DNA from: Chitinophagaceae bacterium
Lineage (GTDB): Bacteria; Bacteroidota; Bacteroidia; Chitinophagales; Chitinophagaceae
Assembly: GCA_025363355.1 (NCBI GenBank)
Contig: JANYEB010000037.1
Location: forward strand, 47,056-111,055
Length of the DNA: 64,000 nucleotides
Direction: 5' to 3'
Under the pieces are notes generated by a model, which saw only the letters and a list, made by a program, of their open reading frames with translations, was not told the origin of the DNA and made no database searches. Positions 28,823 through 36,864 of this stretch are shown piece by piece (the stretch's first letter is position 1; every line of letters starts with the position of its first letter). Made by a program: the position numbers and the translations under genes.

Positions 28823-30016
28823 ATGTTAACCATTAGCCAACGTGGGCAACAAATGCCTGCATCTCCTATACGCAAACTAGTTCCTTATGCCGAAGCTGCA
28901 AAAAAAAGAGGAACTAAAGTCTATCATCTCAATATTGGTCAGCCCGATATTGAAACCCCAAAAATGGTTTTAGATGCTGTGCGTAATAGCGATTTTAAAG
29001 TATTAGAATATAGCCACAGTGCAGGTAACGAAAGCTACAGAAGAAAACTTGTAGGATATTATAAAAGTGTTGGTATTAATGTAAACCACCATCAAATTAT
29101 TATTACAACAGGTGGCAGCGAAGCAATTTTATTTGCTTTTATGGCTTGTATGGATGCAGGAGACGAGGTAATAATTCCTGAACCTTTTTATGCAAACTAT
29201 AATGGATTTGCTGTTGCAGCTGGCGTAAATGTTGTGCCAATTACATCTCATATCGAAAATGGATTTGCATTGCCGTCAATTGAAGAGTTTGAAAAGAAAG
29301 TAACATCAAAAACAAAAGCAATAGTTATTTGTAATCCTAATAATCCAACTGGTTATTTATATACTGCCGAGGAGATGGAAGCTTTAAAACAATTAATCAC
29401 TAAGCACAACCTTTATTTGTTTAGCGACGAGGCTTATAGAGAATTTTGTTATGAAGGAAAGCAAATTAGTGCAATGCACTTAACAGATGTAGATGATAAT
29501 GTGGTGATGATGGATACCATTAGCAAAAGATACAGTGCTTGTGGTGGCAGAATTGGAGCATTAGTTACCAAAAACCAAGCATTGCTTGATGCTGTTATGA
29601 AGTTTGCACAAGCAAGATTAAGCCCACCAAGCTTTGCACAAATTGCAGGAGAAGCAGCCATTGATTTGCCAGCAAATTATTTTGATACCACCAAAGCAGA
29701 ATATCAATCTAGAAGAGATTTAATTGTAAAAAGATTAAATGCTATTGAGGGTGTATTTTGCCCCAACCCAGGTGGTGCTTTTTATGCCATTGCAAAACTA
29801 CCTATTGATGATAGCGATAAATTTTGCCAGTGGTTGCTAGAAAGTTTCGATTACAAAGGAGCCACAGTTATGCTTGCACCAGCAACAGGATTTTATGGAA
29901 CAGCAGGTTTAGGAAAACAAGAAGTTAGACTAGCCTATGTGTTAAAACTAGATGATATTAATGCTGCAATGGATTGTTTAGAAGCAGCATTGAAAGTATA
30001 TCCTAATAAAATTTGA
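28823..30016 (+). CDS. Pyridoxal-phosphate aminotransferase, class I/II
   Basis: The 397-residue product is a fold-type I aminotransferase. Landmarks: HLNIGQPDIETP near residue 37, the PLP-contacting TTGGSEA, NPNNPTGYLY, FSDEAY, the Schiff-base lysine K235 in TISKRYSACGGRIG, and VRLAYVL near the end. These fit the aspartate aminotransferase family of cytosolic amino acid metabolism; the exact amino donor cannot be fixed from sequence. ATG 28823 gives MLTISQRGQQMPASPIRKL, which resembles other Bacteroidota members. It stands alone on the forward strand. Confidence 0.93.
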   Translation: MLTISQRGQQMPASPIRKLVPYAEAAKKRGTKVYHLNIGQPDIETPKMVLDAVRNSDFKVLEYSHSAGNESYRRKLVGYYKSVGINVNHHQIIITTGGSEAILFAFMACMDAGDEVIIPEPFYANYNGFAVAAGVNVVPITSHIENGFALPSIEEFEKKVTSKTKAIVICNPNNPTGYLYTAEEMEALKQLITKHNLYLFSDEAYREFCYEGKQISAMHLTDVDDNVVMMDTISKRYSACGGRIGALVTKNQALLDAVMKFAQARLSPPSFAQIAGEAAIDLPANYFDTTKAEYQSRRDLIVKRLNAIEGVFCPNPGGAFYAIAKLPIDDSDKFCQWLLESFDYKGATVMLAPATGFYGTAGLGKQEVRLAYVLKLDDINAAMDCLEAALKVYPNKI

Positions 30017-30139
30017 TAATTGATTTTTAGAAAATATATAAAATCTTTAAACTTATTTTAGGATGAGACGTTAAGGTTAATGAAACAAAAAAGTTAGGGG
30101 TTGAATAGCTAATAATTAGCAATGAATAGACAATAATTC

Positions 30140-31222
30140 CTAATCATATCTACCCATATGTTTCAAAAATCTAACATGAGCAGCAATTGCTTTACGTGTT
30201 GTAGGATACTCAATATATTGCAATTGATATTCAGAACAAACAGTGCGGATAATATTACTGATTGCAGGATAATGAACGTGAGAAATTTTTGGAAATAAAT
30301 GGTGTTCTATCTGAAAATTTAAACCACCAACTAACCAACTAACCAATTTACTTTTTGTAGCAAAATTTGCAGTAGTTTTTATTTGATGTGCAGCAAATTC
30401 ATCGGGTAATTTATGTTCCTCGATACTTGCTACAGGAAATTCAGTTTGCTCCACAGTGTGTGCTAATTGAAAAACAATACTCAAAACAAATCCTGCGACA
30501 CATGTGATAGTTAAAAAACCAACCAACCAAGCCAACCAACCAACCATATAAATTGGAATTACCACAAACACAGCAGCGTGATAAACCTTAACCACCCAAA
30601 AGGAAATATGATCTTTAGCACTCATTTTTTTTAAAGGCACATCACCTATTTTTTGTAAAAAATATTTTTTATAGTCTGTAAAAAAAATCCAAAAAATATA
30701 AAGTAACATATACAAAAACCAAAAATAAATATGTTGAAATCTATGTCCCTTTAATCTTTTTTGTGTAGGAGCCATTCGCATTAAAATGCCAATTTCAATA
30801 TCATCATCTACCCCATCAACATTTGTAAAAGTGTGATGAATCATATTGTGTTTCATATTCCACAAAAAATGATTTGCACCCAACATACTAATGCTATGAG
30901 CAGCAATTTTGTTAGTCCATTTATTCTCACTGAAACTGCCATGGCTTCCATCGTGCATTACGTTAAACCCAATAGCAGCAATCACTCCACCCAAAACCAC
31001 AGCTTCAATTAAACGAACATACCAAATAGAGTGAAAGAAAATTAAGTGAATATATAGTGCTGCGAAAACAGTAATTAAAAGAATTGCTTTGAAGAACAAT
31101 TTTCCGTTGCCCGTTGGATTAATTTTATTATCTGTGAAATATTGATACACCCTTTTTCTTAATTCACTGTGCAGTGAATTTTTAACAACTGGGAATTTTG
31201 GTGCTGTATAAGTTGACGACAT
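30140..31222 (-). CDS. Membrane fatty acid desaturase (front-end type)
   Basis: The 360-residue product has the three histidine boxes of membrane di-iron desaturases: HDGSH (90-94), HNMIHH (125-130) and QIEHH (304-308). Gln in the third box is typical of front-end (linoleoyl-CoA type) desaturases. Hydrophobic segments flank the boxes (about 42-65, 72-90, 165-182 and 215-255). The enzyme would introduce double bases into membrane fatty acids, with the electron donor supplied separately since no cytochrome b5 domain is fused. Its ATG lies 17 bases after a -7-like element, so it is probably transcribed alone. Confidence 0.92.
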   Translation of the reverse strand: MSSTYTAPKFPVVKNSLHSELRKRVYQYFTDNKINPTGNGKLFFKAILLITVFAALYIHLIFFHSIWYVRLIEAVVLGGVIAAIGFNVMHDGSHGSFSENKWTNKIAAHSISMLGANHFLWNMKHNMIHHTFTNVDGVDDDIEIGILMRMAPTQKRLKGHRFQHIYFWFLYMLLYIFWIFFTDYKKYFLQKIGDVPLKKMSAKDHISFWVVKVYHAAVFVVIPIYMVGWLAWLVGFLTITCVAGFVLSIVFQLAHTVEQTEFPVASIEEHKLPDEFAAHQIKTTANFATKSKLVSWLVGGLNFQIEHHLFPKISHVHYPAISNIIRTVCSEYQLQYIEYPTTRKAIAAHVRFLKHMGRYD

Positions 31223-31239
31223 TTTATTGTTTTAAGTGG

Positions 31240-31247
31240 CGAAAATA
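31240..31247 (-). promoter_or_regulatory. Candidate -7 element for the desaturase gene
   Basis: Reads TATTTTCG on the reverse strand, one change from TAnnTTTG, 17 bases before the start codon. Confidence 0.35.
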
Positions 31248-31286
31248 CGAGATAATGAAAGAAGATTTTGAATTTTAACAAATTGG

Positions 31287-32465
31287 CTAGGAAACACTAA
31301 CACCTAACCAACTCATCATTCCCATTCCAATTTCAATAGCACGTTCATCAATATTGAACTTTGAAGTGTGTACGTTATGAATAATTCCTTGTTCTTCATT
31401 TCTTACACCAAGCCTAAAAAAGCAACCAGGAATTTGTTGTGTGTAATAACCAAAATCTTCAGCTCCCATTCTTAATTCTGTTTCTTCAACATTGGTTTCA
31501 CCCATAAATTCATTTGCTAATAAAGTACATTGTTCTGTTAAGACTGGTTCACTATCAACAGTTGGGTAACCGACATCTATAAGTATATCAAGCTCTGCAC
31601 CCATTCCTTCAACAATGGCTTTTGCTTGTTTTTTGATAAGCTCGTGAGCTTTGTATCTCCAGATTTCATCCATACATCTTAATGTTCCCATCAACTTCAC
31701 TTCACTTGGGATAATGTTAGTTGCATTACCACCATGAATAGAACAAATCGATAAAACACTTGGACTTGTTGGATTGTTGTTTCGTGAAATTATTTGTTGT
31801 AATGAAACAATTAACTGCGATGCAATTAATATAGTATCTTGTGTTAAATGTGGTGCAGCAGCGTGTCCACCATTTCCTTTAATGGTGATAAAAATTTCAT
31901 CAGCACTTGCCATTACTCTGCCTTTTCTAAAGCTCAGTTTACCATAATTTAAAACAGGGTGAACGTGCAATGCAACAATTTTTGTTGGTGCAGGATTTTT
32001 TAGCACACCTTCTTTAATCATTAAACTTGCACCACCAGGATTTTTTTCTTCGCCCAACTGAAAGATGAGTTTTACAGTGCCTTCCCATTCGTTTTTTAAC
32101 TCATTCAAAATTTTTGCAGCACCTAATAAGCAAGTTGTATGAACATCGTGTCCACAGGCGTGCATTACACCATCAACCAAAGATTTATAGGGAATATCAT
32201 TTTCTTCTAATATTGGCAAGGCATCCATATCGGCACGAATTGCCATAATTCTGGTTGAAGGATTTTTTCCTTCAATTACAGCAACGACGCCTGTTGTAGC
32301 CATTACATCTGATTCGATTCCAAAGCTTGAAAGTTTTTCTTGAATGAATTTAGAAGTATTGAATTCTTTATAACTCAGTTCTGGATTAGCGTGTAAGTGA
32401 TGCCTGACTTTAATGAATTCCTGAGCGTATTGAGAAGCTAATGCTTTTATTTTTTTTGATAACAT
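31287..32465 (-). CDS. M20 family amidohydrolase
   Basis: The 392-residue product is an M20D-type metal-dependent amidohydrolase (IAA-amino acid hydrolase/hippurate hydrolase/N-acyl-amino acid deacylase group). It has the motifs RHHLHANPELSYKE near the N-terminus, IRADMDALPI, ACGHDVHTTCLLGAAKIL, GEEKNPGGASLMI, the lid domain, and ELRMGAEDFGYY with a C-terminal HTSKFNIDE. Conserved Cys, His, Glu and Asp ligands for the two metals are present. It cleaves an amide bond of an N-acyl amino acid; the natural substrate is not predictable. It lies six bases downstream of a SPOR-domain gene and is probably co-transcribed with it. Confidence 0.93.
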   Translation of the reverse strand: MLSKKIKALASQYAQEFIKVRHHLHANPELSYKEFNTSKFIQEKLSSFGIESDVMATTGVVAVIEGKNPSTRIMAIRADMDALPILEENDIPYKSLVDGVMHACGHDVHTTCLLGAAKILNELKNEWEGTVKLIFQLGEEKNPGGASLMIKEGVLKNPAPTKIVALHVHPVLNYGKLSFRKGRVMASADEIFITIKGNGGHAAAPHLTQDTILIASQLIVSLQQIISRNNNPTSPSVLSICSIHGGNATNIIPSEVKLMGTLRCMDEIWRYKAHELIKKQAKAIVEGMGAELDILIDVGYPTVDSEPVLTEQCTLLANEFMGETNVEETELRMGAEDFGYYTQQIPGCFFRLGVRNEEQGIIHNVHTSKFNIDERAIEIGMGMMSWLGVSVS

Positions 32466-32471
32466 TGTAAT

Positions 32472-32930
32472 TTATTTAGCGTCTTCGTCATCTTTTGGTG
32501 TGTACTCAATAGCATCATCAACTAAAAAAACACCACTTGGAAAGTTTTTAGAAATTTGTTTACGCATTTTCTCGGCTTCCTCCTTCTTCAAAAAATTTCC
32601 AAATCTAACTTTAAAATATGGAGCCTGATAGGTTACATAAGCCTTATGTTCAGGATAGTTTGTCAACAAATCATACTTAAGTTTGAAAGCTTGGTTTCTA
32701 TTATTTGTGCTGAGAAGTTGTAATCTATACCCTTTGTATAGACCATTACTCGTCATCATTTGTGAGCGTTTATTAACAAGGGCTTGCTTTTGAGTAAGAA
32801 TATCTAAGCGAGGATCTTTGGTTACAATAATTGTGTCTTTTGTTTTGGGCTGAATAGAGTCAACTTGAGCCTCCACTTTATTAAGTGAAAAGCAGAAAGC
32901 AAAAAGTAAAAAGCATATTAATTGCTTCAT
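32472..32930 (-). CDS. Secreted SPOR-domain protein
   Basis: The 152-residue product has a signal peptide (ending KVEAQ) and a C-terminal SPOR domain of about 75 residues (YRLQLLSTNNRNQAF ... YFKVRFGNFLKKEEAEKM). SPOR domains bind denuded septal peptidoglycan, so a periplasmic, division-site role is likely. The linker between is short and charged. It sits between the truncated aldehyde dehydrogenase gene (24 bases upstream) and the M20 gene (6 bases downstream), suggesting a longer reverse-strand transcript. Confidence 0.88.
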   Translation of the reverse strand: MKQLICFLLFAFCFSLNKVEAQVDSIQPKTKDTIIVTKDPRLDILTQKQALVNKRSQMMTSNGLYKGYRLQLLSTNNRNQAFKLKYDLLTNYPEHKAYVTYQAPYFKVRFGNFLKKEEAEKMRKQISKNFPSGVFLVDDAIEYTPKDDEDAK

Positions 32931-32954
32931 TTATTATCAAAATTTAAAATTGTT

Positions 32955-33839
32955 TTAATACCCTGCTTTAGCACCACCAATATTTTCAATGGGATGCCAA
33001 GTTGTTTTTATTTCTTGTGTATCCATAATAAAATAAGGAGTTTCAGCTTCGTCTGTATTCCATTTTATTTTATCGTACAATACAACACGTTTAACATTTA
33101 ATGATGCTTTTTCTTGAATCAATTTTTTGGTTTCAACATCACTTTCGCAATAAATAATCGAGTTTACATCCATGTGGTCGGCAAAGTATTTTACCAATTC
33201 ACTTGGTTTGCCTGTTAAAATATTTACAACACCACCACTTACATCACTGCTATTTAAAACTTCAGCAAAAGTTACTGCACAAAGTGGTTTTGTTTCACTT
33301 GCCAAAACAATGCAAGTATTACCCCCTGCAATGACTGGTGCAATTACAGAAACCAATCCTAATAAAGAGGCTTGTTGAGGTGCAATAGTCGCTACAACAC
33401 CTGTAGGCTCTGGCACAGAGAAGTTAAAGTGCGAAGATGCAACAGGATTTACTGCACCAAAAACTTGTTGGAATTTATCGCACCAACCTGCATAATAAAT
33501 TAATCTATCAATACAAGTATTCACTTCTTCTTCGGCTTGTTTTGCACTTGAATCTTGTTTTACCAATTCATCAATAAACTGTGCTTTTCTACCTTCAAGC
33601 ATTTCAGCAATACGATATAATATTTGCCCACGATTAAATGCAGCTTTTGCACTCCATCCACCAAAAGCATTTCGTGCTGAAACAACTGCTTCGCGAAAAT
33701 CTTTTCTGCTACTTAAACAAACATTTGCTAATGCTTGTCCAGCTTTATTTTTTGGGGTATAATATCTTCCACTTTCAGTTCGTGGAAACTGACCACCAAT
33801 ATAAATTTTGTATGTTTTTAAAACTTCCAATCGAGTCAT
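32955..33839 (-). CDS. Truncated aldehyde dehydrogenase homologue (NAD-domain only, probable pseudoenzyme)
   Basis: The 294-residue product aligns with the N-terminal part of aldehyde dehydrogenases: YIGGQF, then a Rossmann-type region (PTGVVATIAPQQASLLGL, APVIAGGNTCIVLASETKP, VVNILTG). It lacks the PWN asparagine (APQQ instead), the ELGG glutamate and the whole catalytic-cysteine domain, so it cannot be an active dehydrogenase by itself. The frame is clean and ends with its own stop and C-terminal tail, so it is not an obvious recent pseudogene. A full-length aldehyde dehydrogenase is encoded 480 bases upstream in the same operon. A regulatory or structural partner role is inferred, as in ALDH16-type proteins that carry a full and a defective domain. 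Confidence 0.82.
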   Translation of the reverse strand: MTRLEVLKTYKIYIGGQFPRTESGRYYTPKNKAGQALANVCLSSRKDFREAVVSARNAFGGWSAKAAFNRGQILYRIAEMLEGRKAQFIDELVKQDSSAKQAEEEVNTCIDRLIYYAGWCDKFQQVFGAVNPVASSHFNFSVPEPTGVVATIAPQQASLLGLVSVIAPVIAGGNTCIVLASETKPLCAVTFAEVLNSSDVSGGVVNILTGKPSELVKYFADHMDVNSIIYCESDVETKKLIQEKASLNVKRVVLYDKIKWNTDEAETPYFIMDTQEIKTTWHPIENIGGAKAGY

Positions 33840-33854
33840 TTTATTTTATTTTTA

Positions 33855-34121
33855 TTAAGGAAAGAAACGATAAACTTCTTTTCTATTCATAACCCTGCTT
33901 AAAACTATTTCATTATTTTCATAAATAAATCCAATTCTGAAATTTCTTAACCTAATTCTATAAGCAGTTTTATATCCTTTTAATTTCTTAAGATTTTTTA
34001 TTTCTTCAAGTCTATTTATTCTTTGCAATTCTTCAATAATTTCAGTCAATTCTATTTGCAAAGATTTATTTAATTCTTTCTCTACATCTTTAACAAATTG
34101 CTTGGTAGTAATAACTTTCAT
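33855..34121 (-). CDS. RelE/ParE-family toxin
   Basis: The 88-residue product has the RelE/ParE fold pattern: an N-terminal strand and helix pair, then LKKLKGYKTAYRIRLRNFRIGFIY and a C-terminal RKEVYRFF. The basic and aromatic residues of the C-terminal half are those used by ribosome-dependent RelE nucleases, but the catalytic residues cannot be fixed by eye. Its ATG overlaps the stop of the antitoxin gene by one base (TAATG), the common type II arrangement. It lies within the deoC and aldehyde dehydrogenase operon. Confidence 0.82.
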   Translation of the reverse strand: MKVITTKQFVKDVEKELNKSLQIELTEIIEELQRINRLEEIKNLKKLKGYKTAYRIRLRNFRIGFIYENNEIVLSRVMNRKEVYRFFP

Positions 34122-34318
34122 TAACTACGAAGTTGTTTAAGAAAATCAGCAGTATCAATAGTTTCAGTATAATTTGTTTCTTCCATCATTCTTCCTAAAA
34201 CAATATCCTCTTTATCATCATCAGTTAATATTCTACTTTTTAAATGATGTTGTTTTAAAAAATTTTCAACAAGAATTAGCTCTTGATTATTCGCTGTTTG
34301 AATTAATAAAGTATTCAT
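34121..34318 (-). CDS. Putative antitoxin of the RelE-type pair
   Basis: The 65-residue product is short and acidic, with an N-terminal beta-strand-like segment (NTLLIQTANNQELILVENFL) and a C-terminal acidic helix pair (LGRMMEETNYTETIDTADFL). This fits Bacteroidota antitoxins that lack a classic DNA-binding motif. It is identified mainly by its one-base overlap with the RelE/ParE-like toxin gene. It begins two bases after the stop of the catalytic aldehyde dehydrogenase, so it is translated within that operon and seems to have no promoter of its own. Confidence 0.68.
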   Translation of the reverse strand: MNTLLIQTANNQELILVENFLKQHHLKSRILTDDDKEDIVLGRMMEETNYTETIDTADFLKQLRS

Positions 34319-34320
34319 AA

Positions 34321-35790
34321 TTATAAATTTAAATATGCCCCCAAACCGTGTAAACCACCTTCTCTTCCATAACCACTTTCTTTATATCCACCAAATGGTG
34401 ATGTTGGGTCAAATTTATTATAAGTATTTGCCCAAATAACCCCTGCTCTTAATTTAGTTGTAAGGTTAAATATCTTAGAACCCTTATCAGTCCATACTCC
34501 TGCACTTAAACCAAATGGTGTGTTGTTGGCTTTCTCTATTACTTCATCATCGGTTCTAAAAGTTTGAATCGTTAATACCGGACCAAAAATTTCTTCTTGT
34601 GCAAGCCTGCTGCTTTGTGCAACATTGGTAAATAAAGTTGGGCGAATAAAGAATCCTTTTTTAGGCAATGCACAATTGCTTTGATACATATCCAACCCTT
34701 CTTTTTCGCCAATTTTTAAATACTTATGAATGTTCTCCATTTGTTGTTTAGAATTAATAGCACCCACATCTGTATTCTTATCTAATGGGTCGCCAACAAT
34801 CAAACTTTCCAATCTATCTTTTAATTTTCTTAGCACAATATCATACACACTTTCTTGCACAAATAATCTTGAGCCTGCACAACAAACGTGTCCTTGGTTA
34901 AAGAAAATTCCATTAATAATTCCTTCAACTGCTTGATCGATTGGTGCATCATCGAAAATGATATTGGCAGCTTTGCCACCTAATTCAAGCGTTACTTTTT
35001 TATTGGTTCCCGCAACTGCTTTTTGAATCATTTTACCAACATTGGTACTACCCGTGAAAGCAATTTTATTAATGTCTGGATGATTAACAATTGCTGCACC
35101 TGTTGCACCTGCACCAGTAATAATATTAACAACTCCTGGTGGCAAATCACTTTCCTGAATAATTTCAGCAAGCTTCAAAGCCGTTAGTGGCGTGGTTTCA
35201 GCAGGTTTTAATACAACTGTATTTCCTGTTGCCAATGCTGGTGCAATTTTCCAAGCTGCCATTAACAAAGGAAAATTCCAGGGAATAATTTGACCAGCAA
35301 CACCCAATGGTGCAATTTTTTTATTTGGAAAAGCGTATTCTAATTTATCTGCCCAACCTGCATAATAAAAGAAATGATTAGCAACCAAAGGCACATCAAC
35401 ATCACGACTTTCACGAATTGGTTTACCGCCATCTAAAGTTTCAATTACGGCAAATTCTCTTGCTCTTTCCTGAATCATTCGTGCAATGCGATACATATAT
35501 TTTGCCCGTTCTTTTGCAGGCATTTTGCTCCAGGTTTTGTCGTAAGCAGTTCGTGCTGCTTTTACAGCTTTATCAACATCAGCAGCATTTGCATCAGCCA
35601 CTTCACTCAATTTTTCTTCTGTTGCAGGATTGATGGTATCGAAATACTTTTTGCTTAATGGTCTTTCAAATTTACCATTAATAAACAGGTCGTACTTAGC
35701 ATCAATCTTAGCACTGGCTTTGCTTTCAGGAGCTGGTGCATACTTTGTATCGAAGTTAAGTTTGATGGTATTATTTTTTGCTTTAGCCAT
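34321..35790 (-). CDS. NAD-dependent aldehyde dehydrogenase
   Basis: The product of about 489 residues is a complete aldehyde dehydrogenase that oxidises an aldehyde to the acid with NAD(P)+. Visible active-site residues: PWN with N172, ELGGK with E269, and the nucleophile C303 in QGHVCCAG, with the 34-residue spacing of the family; EEIFGPV and the C-terminal GGYKESGYGREGG are also present. I start at ATG 35790 (MAKAKNN). The in-frame ATG at 35847 would add a His-rich stretch that comes from an intergenic repeat. It follows deoC on the same strand, so acetaldehyde released by DeoC is a likely substrate (inference). Confidence 0.94.
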   Translation of the reverse strand: MAKAKNNTIKLNFDTKYAPAPESKASAKIDAKYDLFINGKFERPLSKKYFDTINPATEEKLSEVADANAADVDKAVKAARTAYDKTWSKMPAKERAKYMYRIARMIQERAREFAVIETLDGGKPIRESRDVDVPLVANHFFYYAGWADKLEYAFPNKKIAPLGVAGQIIPWNFPLLMAAWKIAPALATGNTVVLKPAETTPLTALKLAEIIQESDLPPGVVNIITGAGATGAAIVNHPDINKIAFTGSTNVGKMIQKAVAGTNKKVTLELGGKAANIIFDDAPIDQAVEGIINGIFFNQGHVCCAGSRLFVQESVYDIVLRKLKDRLESLIVGDPLDKNTDVGAINSKQQMENIHKYLKIGEKEGLDMYQSNCALPKKGFFIRPTLFTNVAQSSRLAQEEIFGPVLTIQTFRTDDEVIEKANNTPFGLSAGVWTDKGSKIFNLTTKLRAGVIWANTYNKFDPTSPFGGYKESGYGREGGLHGLGAYLNL

Positions 35791-35807
35791 TTGTATTTTT
35801 TTTATAG

Positions 35808-35883
35808 AACGCAGATTGTGATGATAATGATGATTTTTATGATGCAATCTGCGTTAATCTTGACAATCATAAAAATCTGCGTT
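35808..35883. repeat. Intergenic inverted/direct repeat between deoC and ALDH
   Basis: AACGCAGATTG at 35808-35818 is the exact reverse complement of CAATCTGCGTT at 35845-35855, and ATCTGCGTT recurs at 35875-35883. The core word is a familiar intergenic repeat motif of Bacteroidota. It lies in the 99-base gap between deoC and the aldehyde dehydrogenase gene and would fold into a hairpin in the transcript. Confidence 0.7.
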
Positions 35884-35889
35884 TTATCC

Positions 35890-36810
35890 TTAATCTATTG
35901 AAAAATAATTTGCACTTTGATACACACCAGTTCTTTCTTTTTCTAATTGCATCAACACATCATTTGCCAAGCTGCTTGCACCAAATCTAAACCATTCATT
36001 ATTCATCCAAGCTGTGCCTAAAGTTTCTTGTAACATCACTAAATAATGCAATGCCAGTTTGCTTTTGCTAATGCCACCAGCAGGTTTCATAGCAATCATT
36101 TTTCCTGTTTTATAATAAAAATCTCTAATGGCTTCTAGCATTACCAATGTTACAGGCATTGTTGCAGCTGGTGAAATTTTACCTGTTGAAGTTTTAATAA
36201 AATCTGCACCAGCATACATTGCAATATCACTTGCCCTGCGTACTTTATCTAATGTAACTAACTCACCAGTTTCAAGAATAACTTTTAAACGTGCAGAGCC
36301 ACAGGCTTCTTTAATAGCAGCTATTTCATCAAACACAAAATTGTATTCTCCTTCTAAAAATTTACCACGAGAAATGACCATATCAATTTCATCTGCACCT
36401 TCTGCAACAGCAAATTTTGTGTCTCTAATTTTTACATCAAGTGGTGCTTGTCCACTTGGGAAAGCTGTAGCCACAGCAGCTACTTTTACACCAGAGTTTC
36501 CTAAAGCTGTCTTAGCAATTTTTACCATTGATGGATACACGCAAATCGCTGCAACAGTTGGTAATCCTGGATATGAGTCGTGTAAATGTTGTGCTTTGTA
36601 ACAAAGTTGTTGCACTTTTCCTTTAGTATCTTTTCCTTCCAAAGTGGTAAGGTCAATCATATTTAAAGTAAGCAATAAACCATTTAATTTGGTTTCGGCT
36701 TTGATGCTTCTTTTTGTAAAACGTGAAGCTCTTTCTTCAACGCCAACTTGATCTATCCTTGGTGGAATAGAAAAATCTGGAATGGCAATAGATGTATTTA
36801 TAGCAACCAT
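35890..36810 (-). CDS. deoC: Deoxyribose-phosphate aldolase
   Basis: The product of about 306 residues is class I DERA, which splits 2-deoxyribose-5-phosphate into glyceraldehyde-3-phosphate and acetaldehyde in the deoxynucleoside salvage pathway. The Schiff-base lysine is K206 in DFIKTSTGK, with K242 in MKPAGGI and the proton-relay D143 in EIDMVI. The form is longer than the E. coli enzyme (about 260), with an N-terminal extension like actinobacterial and eukaryotic members. The start is ATG 36810, because the in-frame TTG at 36831 lies inside a -7 promoter element. It leads an operon with two aldehyde-dehydrogenase-type genes. Confidence 0.96.
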   Translation of the reverse strand: MVAINTSIAIPDFSIPPRIDQVGVEERASRFTKRSIKAETKLNGLLLTLNMIDLTTLEGKDTKGKVQQLCYKAQHLHDSYPGLPTVAAICVYPSMVKIAKTALGNSGVKVAAVATAFPSGQAPLDVKIRDTKFAVAEGADEIDMVISRGKFLEGEYNFVFDEIAAIKEACGSARLKVILETGELVTLDKVRRASDIAMYAGADFIKTSTGKISPAATMPVTLVMLEAIRDFYYKTGKMIAMKPAGGISKSKLALHYLVMLQETLGTAWMNNEWFRFGASSLANDVLMQLEKERTGVYQSANYFSID

Positions 36811-36828
36811 ATTTTTAAGTGTAATTGT

Positions 36829-36836
36829 CAAAAGTA
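36829..36836 (-). promoter_or_regulatory. Candidate -7 element for the deoC operon
   Basis: Reads TACTTTTG on the reverse strand, an exact match 18 bases before ATG 36810. It rules against the upstream TTG as start. Confidence 0.5.
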
Positions 36837-36864
36837 AGTAGAAAGCTACATTAATGATAAAGGC

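Noticed and set aside
35790-35847. N-terminal His-rich extension of the aldehyde dehydrogenase
   Set aside because: The extension is encoded by the intergenic repeat and low-complexity sequence; ATG 35790 gives a normal start.
36810-36831. TTG start for DeoC at 36831
   Set aside because: The codon lies within a TACTTTTG promoter element; ATG 36810 is preferred.
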